NCBI GenBank assembly: GCA_013399115.1
Contig: VXAA01001428.1
Location: forward strand, 142,823 to 206,822
DNA length: 64,000 bases
Source: Anseranas semipalmata
Taxonomy: Eukaryota > Chordata > Aves > Anseriformes > Anseranatidae
Direction: 5' to 3'
Part shown: in pieces, positions 57,448-64,000 of the stretch
Numbering within the stretch: position 1 is the first letter of the stretch
How the letters are laid out: each line of letters opens with the position of its first letter
Position numbers and translations under genes: made by a program
Notes under the pieces: generated by a model
What the model was told of the DNA's origin: nothing
Seen by the model: only the letters and a program-made list of their open reading frames with translations
Databases searched by the model: none

Positions 57448-60400
57448 TTATTTTTTCATTTTAATTATTGCATAGCATTACTCCCAATACAGCATTAGAA
57501 AAGCAGAAACCTTTCAGAAGACTTTAAGGCATGCATCACACAAATTTTTTTGTTAACACATTTGGATTCAGTGTGTGAAACTGTCCATTTGAAATAATTT
57601 ACTCCATTTGTGATTTGAAGTGCTAAGGAAGAGAAACTCTACGCATGCAAGAAGATCCATGCTCTCACTGTGTATCTATAGAAAGAAAGGGTTGCAGAGG
57701 GAAGCACCACACGTGACCTCTCTAGTTATGACTGCAACAATTTTAAAGAGTCATCATTTCCCTGTACAAGCACTCTTGTTGTGTGTTCAAAGCCTTCATT
57801 ATGTGTTCACATATGTATAACTAAGCATCTGGATTGCTCATCTGCTTCACTGCTTTCTCATTATTTTTCTTAGAATATGATTGATAAAGCACAGAACAGG
57901 AGCTCCCAGAAGCTTGAGTAAGCAGATTTCCAGTTGGTCTTGTGGTGCAGAGTATTACAAGCTGCAATGAGGTAAAAAGAGTTAGATATCTAACCTAGTC
58001 ACAGACTGAAGCTTCCTCCTGAAGCTCCACAGCAGGTATCTTATTTGGGATACGTATCAAAGTTAACTGGGGTGACCTGAACTGTTTTCTGGAGATGCCT
58101 CTGTCTCTTCATTAGCTACAGAATAAGCCTAGGCCACATGTGAGTGCTAGCTGAATAACACTCGGACAGCTAAAATTAGGTAAAAGGACTCCCATCCTTT
58201 GTGACTGACCTGAGCCAGTCAAGAAATTGCAGCTACTCTAGCTGGTTTTGCCACCACTCCATGATGCAGCTTCAGTTTGGAGCCTTTTATTTTTAACCCT
58301 TATCTTAGTTCTTCTGGTTCCTGTGATGCCTTCAAAATCTCCTTTGTGATGTCAGTGCCATTTTGACTCAAGAGGCTTTGTGACTCATATGCACCAAATG
58401 GAGCCTGGCATACAGAATGTTATCAGCTTTATAATTCCCCTCTGGCTTCAATACTCCTACAATGCTCAGGTTTTTACTCAGTAAGAAAGGTACATTTTCT
58501 GCATTATTTCTGTTGTCTCAATGTGCATGCTGAAGTCTCAGGTTCTCTGTTATGCATCATTAACTTTCTCATCTTCTCTCAGGGTGTGGAAATTTTCTTT
58601 TCTCCTATATTAACAGCTATGTTCAACTAAATTGATGTCTGTTCTACCTTAAAATCAGTTATCAAGCAACTTTAGAAATCTTCCAGTGTCTCCAAGTGTG
58701 CTCTGTTAAGCTGAATTCACTCGAATAATGTGACACAAGAGTGCATGGACATCTTTCTGCTTCAGCTTGGAGGTGCTGTTAAAAGAAACTGGGTGTTCTT
58801 CATATGCTGAACATGTGACAGTGCTATGGTTTCAAACTCAGCTGCACAGACTCTCATCTTTAATTGATCTCAGATGTAAGATATTGATAAAAAAGCTTAC
58901 CTTATTCAATCAAGGTACAAGGCATCATGCTTCTCAACTGATGAGCATATATTCACGTAATTTGGTGTTTTAGATAGCTCAACAAGTACTTTATGGATCA
59001 ACCAGAATTTCTTCTATTTTAACACTTAATGGCTCTGCTGATTACTTCCCCTTAAAAGTGCTTTAGAAAAAATAAGCAAAAAAGCAATGCGATAAGACAA
59101 ACAACTCTCATTCCACTCCTCTTTTCCTCTGACATACAACCATCACCCAGAGAGATCCCAGAAATACTTGCTGGGGGCTAAAACAAACAAACATCCATTA
59201 ATTATCTCTTGTATTTCTTTTGGTAATATCTGAAGAAAGGAAATAATTGCTTAGAGTAGCTCTGGTGCCAAAACAGCATCTCAAAATACATGTTCATATA
59301 CATATACACCTTAAGATGTTCTGTCATTAAATTAATTTATATTTAGTGGGTACGAAACACTTGCATGGAGAACTTTCCTTCCTCAGAGCATAGGTGATGC
59401 AGAGAGGAATCTTACAGATCTTAAGTTTGTCTTTCCCAAAAATAGTCACTCGAGGATTTTGGAGCTAAAGAACTTTTGTACATTTTGCAAGACTAAATTA
59501 CTGTGCTAAGGGGAAGATATTGTCCTTCCAGATAACCATTTTTTCTTAGAAAAACTAACCTAAAGATTCTTTAAGTCATCTTTCTCCAACAGCATTTCCA
59601 TTAGATTAACATCTTCACAATTGTTTTATGTCCACTCCAACACTCAAGTTTGTTCTCATGCTGTGAAACATGTTTTTATCTGTGTATCTGCTTTGAGGTA
59701 AGGATTGAGGATAGTCCTCAGCTCAATACCTTTTCGGAATTCTCTTTGGCTTCCAGTTGGGGATGCAAACATCTTCTTAGATTCTCCCCATTCTATGGGT
59801 CTATACCACAATATTTCTAATCTTTACATAATAGTATCTTGTTCTCCTGTCACCAGGAAATTACTTACTAAGAACAAGATTAGCCCAGAGAGCCTAATTT
59901 CTCCAGACCACCCCAAGAGTCAGTGGAGAAACAGGCTTTGGCCAGAGGCAAGCAAGAGAAGAAGTTAATTCAGCTCTTCTGAATGACTCTTTGGAAAAAC
60001 ACATGGGCTTTCACTGCAGAGAGTCTGTATAGGGAGATCCGTCTTACCAGGTTAAGACAGCTTTTTTGAATACCTTCCAAAGTGTTCTGGAAGTTCCTGT
60101 CAAGTTTCTCTGTCCTTTAACATTCTATGCAGTTGATTTCAAAGAAAAACATCCTCTGCATTACCTCACATTGTGTGCAGTCTTCTCTATCAAACAACCC
60201 TACAGTCTGCTTGGTGTAACCTTCCCTATTTAACTAATACATCGTTACATCCCCCTCATTAGCATGCAGTCTGCTGGCCCGCAGAAGAAAGTGTCATGCC
60301 TTTGCTGTTTTGATTGTCTGGCACTTTGGAGCTGGAGAGGAAACCTGATTGTTCGCTTTCTGTGTTTATGTTGGTGAATGTTCTTAGAGTTCAGCGGGGA

Positions 60401-63400
60401 AAGGAAGTGGGCAGTCTTGGTCCTGAATCCTCAGTCTAACCCAGAGTAGAGCAACAGTAATTGCCCTTTGCTTGTTTTAAAGATTATATAACTTCTACAA
60501 ATGGAATGGGTGTTGTCTGCATATTTCTGTGGATTTAATAAAAATGAGGCTAAAAACTTGGGATTTTTGTTCTCATTTCAGGGCTAAGAAATAATAAACT
60601 TTACCAATTTAACAACAGCTCACTTACATGTCATTACACAGCCAGGTTAAAATAGGATTTTAATTTTATTTCATTAAATATCTTAACATCTCCCCATCTC
60701 TATGTGATTATTTTTTTATTTTTTTTTTAAGATTTCTGTTGAATGTAGAATGCGGGGAAAACCAAAAACATTTTTGCCTGAAGAATCGAAAAAGAATAAA
60801 ACAAAATTTGGGAACTGTAATGTTTAAGATTTCAATCTTTTCTCTAGCTCTGTTAAGTATAAAGATGCAGTGACAACTGATTGAGATATTTGTTTCAGAA
60901 CCAGATTACACATTGGTCTGAAAATAAGATGTCAGCTGGTGCCCTCATGTGGACATGTGTGCTTTTATATATAGAAGAATAAAACTTTAAGACAAAATAA
61001 AGCAATAGGAACTTTAGTGTCTTGGTTTTTCACACAGAATTTGGACACTCTTTCGGACAGGCTTTTATTATTTGCTTGAAGTGTGGGCAATCCCATATTA
61101 CTTAGTTGTAAGCAGAATTTCCAAGCTGCATGCCAGGATAGCTCTTAATCTAAATCTGAAATACAAAATTCAACTCATTCTTAACTGCAGAGCCACAATC
61201 TCTCTCAAAAGCTACTGATTTATATTAAAAAGTAAAAGTTATCAAGTAACTGGCTTTCAGAACTAATCAATCAACGTTTTCCCATGGTTTGGAAAATTTC
61301 AACATAATATAATCTTTTTAGAAGAAATGCATTTCTTATTTACAAAGAAAGCATTCCAGATGTCAACCAACACAGAGAAGAGTTGAATATGCATAGCCCA
61401 TATAGGCTGGAGGAAATCATTCAAGTTTGATCAGCCTCAGTAGAAGACATTATCAGTAAGGATCTAGCCTTGCTTTTGTGGAAATGTGCAAAACAGGTAA
61501 GAGAAAAATATACAACACTTCAATAAGAATACTGATTCAGGTTTATATATTGATTGTACGATGATCAACATCTGCAGACTATCAGCAAGGCTCCTATGTA
61601 GATGTCAAAGAGGTAAGGATGGGAACATGGCACATTCCATGCTGCAGCCAACCTGCTAAGGTCAGGGCAGATCTACCCCCAGCATCTCAAATCACCTCCA
61701 TAGCAGTCATCTATGAAGAACACCTCCCATTCTCTTACAGAAGAGTACATACCTTTGATGCTATTACACAAACCTGCTAAACTTTAGGTGTTCAATTAAT
61801 GAGGACATGAGCCCAGCACTCTACAGCATCAGCTATACAACATGTACATTGAAAGTGTAAAGAAAAGCTTGAAGGCAAAACAACTGGAATACTTTAAATG
61901 ATATTGAAATAATTACTCATGTGACACAAGCAGAATCTAAAACTAAGCTAGACTGGCATTTGTAGAGTATCCTATTACGATTGTGCTGTTTGCACTTCCA
62001 GAGGTAGGTAAAGATACTGATCTTAAATACTTGAAAACTTCAACAAAACTTCAGTTTTCAAGTTGAGCAAAGTAGCTACAATGGTCACGAAGAAGAGATA
62101 GGTAGATTAGCTGCAATCTGCAATTTGACATGACAAGTGTCTACCTCAAAACTTACATTATCGGTGGGTAAAGAGGTTGATTTTATTTTTGGATCAGAGC
62201 AACTCCAGTGGAAATCCATTCAGCAAGTCCATATTGTGAAATGTGTCTTACCTTGTGCAATGTTTCAGATTCTTACACACTATGATAATTAGAAGGCCAA
62301 CAATTTAACCTGGGAATATAAACTATCACTATAAATAATCCACACCTCCCTGTGCTAGGTGCTATACGAAGAAAGGACAGAAGAGCATACAAGCCAAGTA
62401 AAATACTAGGTATGAGAGACATTTTATCTTTTCAAACACAAAATCAGAGACATGACTTGTAGATTTGATAACTTTCAAAATTCTTTGCCTTTACCACTGC
62501 TTTGTTACAAGAATTTGCAGCCTTTGCAGTAAGTAATTCATTTTTGACATTACATTTTTTTTTCCATAATGACAAATAATACAGTTGATTTAAATATTTA
62601 GATTCCCCAGATCAAATATTGGCCAGGTAGGTGCAGTTCAGTATCAAGCACTTTGAAATAGGAGGTTCTTTGGGATAAAATTTGTGCTTTGCCTTGGCAT
62701 CAAAGATTGTGGAAACGTTTTACCTTAGCATCACCACTGAGTACCCTAACGCCCCTTCCCATCATTCTTTAGAGCATGTGTTATACTGTTTAATGGTCAT
62801 CCAAAACTTCATAGCTAGCTTTATTTGAATGATGCCGTGTGCATGCTGGTTTAATACAACCTTCATCTATCCTTTGTGGGAAAGGACAGTATGAAAATGA
62901 AAAAGCTCATCTCTTTAGGAATACTGTAGCCATCAACAGAAAAGGAAAATACTTTATACAAAAACTGAAAATTTATGGATTTTTAAAATCTCATTTAAGA
63001 AGTTACATATTTCACTTACTGCTGTTGCTCAATGAAAAAAAAAAAAAAAAATCTTGATTCTTGTAGAAAAGACTTGCCTGTAAATGAAATAGTTGAGAAG
63101 AAAGACTTGTGTGCCTATGAATTATAGTTCCAGACTGCTTGTACTCTGCCTTAAAGCTGTGTATTCTTTCTCTGTACTTGTGCAATGCATTTATATTGGA
63201 AGGCCCTCTTAAAACTGGGTGATCTATTGGTTTAGGGAGCTAAAGATTAATTCCAGATGTGGTCATGCTCTTGTAGCCCTTCAAAAAGTAACTACTGCAC
63301 CATCTGTTTTGTAATAGACAATGTCAAAGAGTGCCAAGGGGGTTGTTAAAGACATTGGTCAAATGGCCACATATACCTCACACACAGGAATTCTAGAGGT

Positions 63401-64000
63401 CATAGTGCCTCAGACAGATTCATATTTTCACTTTTTTCCTTCCATTCTTCCACCACGGAAACTCAAGGAACAGCTCTCTTTCCTTCCCAAATAGGAAGGA
63501 AATGCTTTCCAGGTTAATACCAGTGTTGATGTGTTTGAAGCCAAATTCAGACCTAAATTCAGCAGAATGACTGGAATTCATGGTGACATATCTCCTATAC
63601 CTATCCCTCTCTGGGATCCTAGCAGGCTATTCCAAACAGCTTTGTTTTGTTTTGTTTTAAATGAACTCAGTAGCAGGAGGTTAATGATCAACTGACTTTA
63701 AATCTGGCTGGGGGCCCAAGACAAATGAAGGGTGCAACAGGTAATGAAGGGTTATTCCAGATCATGATCATTTTTATTTTCCCTGGTTATTTCAGGAAGC
63801 ACAAAGTAAAGTGATCGTGTCCATTCTTCTAAATACAGTGTTATGCATCAATATCTACATCTCTGGTATATACCACAGATGCACTCAGGTGTAGCGCCAA
63901 CATAGCTAAATTCATCACAACTGTAAAACAGGAATAAGAGAAATTCTCTCAAGACTTCTTAAGTATAAATCTGAACTTCAAAGCAGTAACTCATGATTTA
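57448..64000. other. Non-coding stretch, no supported gene
   Basis: About 6.5 kb of AT-rich unique sequence. A-run at 63035-63051 and a (GTTTT)n tract at 63641-63659. No open frame above 87 codons and no recognised repeat. The 60240-60560 part is less AT-rich and compact, but I see no feature in it. Confidence 0.6.
63641..63659. repeat. (GTTTT)n short repeat
   Basis: Three GTTTT units plus edges, too short to be informative. Confidence 0.7.

Overview
The window looks like avian (bird) nuclear DNA. The main reason is its repeat content. At least thirteen CR1-type LINE copies from several subfamilies are present, most with the typical 3' end (short ATTCTRTG-like repeats and the TTGGAAGGGACC motif next to them, or its complement). 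A few very old tRNA-derived SINE (MIR/CORE-type) and ancient CR1/L3-like fragments of the kind shared across amniotes are also visible. I see no L1, Alu or B-type SINEs. The sequence is AT-rich, with many homopolymer runs and microsatellites. It has four assembly gaps (15545-15613, 28392-28394, 35517, 42811-42832), as expected of a draft vertebrate assembly. I cannot name the species.

No functional protein-coding gene can be supported. Apart from CR1 reverse-transcriptase remnants, the longest open frames (up to 170 codons) overlap open frames on other strands or carry no recognisable domain. The window is therefore either intergenic or lies inside a large intron. No tRNA, rRNA, CRISPR or bacterial-type feature is present.

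Layout. 1-9.9 kb: mostly unique AT-rich sequence with one striking fossil at about 2.06-2.44 kb, a frameshifted piece of a Ty3/gypsy-type integrase. It also has a splice-site-bounded candidate exon on the minus strand at 8.1 kb. 9.98-10.95 kb: plus-strand CR1 with most of the C-terminal half of ORF2. 15.5-16.7 kb: gap, then a minus-strand CR1. 22.0-22.2 kb: a likely 194-bp non-autonomous hAT element. 23.8-26.3 kb: two CR1 copies in head-to-head orientation, the first carrying 1.2 kb of nearly open ORF2. 31-35.7 kb: short CR1 ends, two facing tRNA-SINE fragments, a cluster of transcription-factor-like sites at 33.1 kb, and a CR1 whose internal deletion falls exactly on an N. 39-45.7 kb: older retroposon tails, two adjacent CR1 3' ends of different types, a gapped purine pentanucleotide array, a good MIR-like copy and an ancient CR1. 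51.7-53.1 kb: three further CR1 pieces. 53.1-64 kb: unique sequence with microsatellites only.

The elements do not work together as a system. What the window records is a history of retrotransposon insertion and decay, plus some places where the assembly itself is suspect. I did not find an undescribed biological system. The best leads are the gypsy integrase fossil, the hAT-like element and the inverted CR1 pair.
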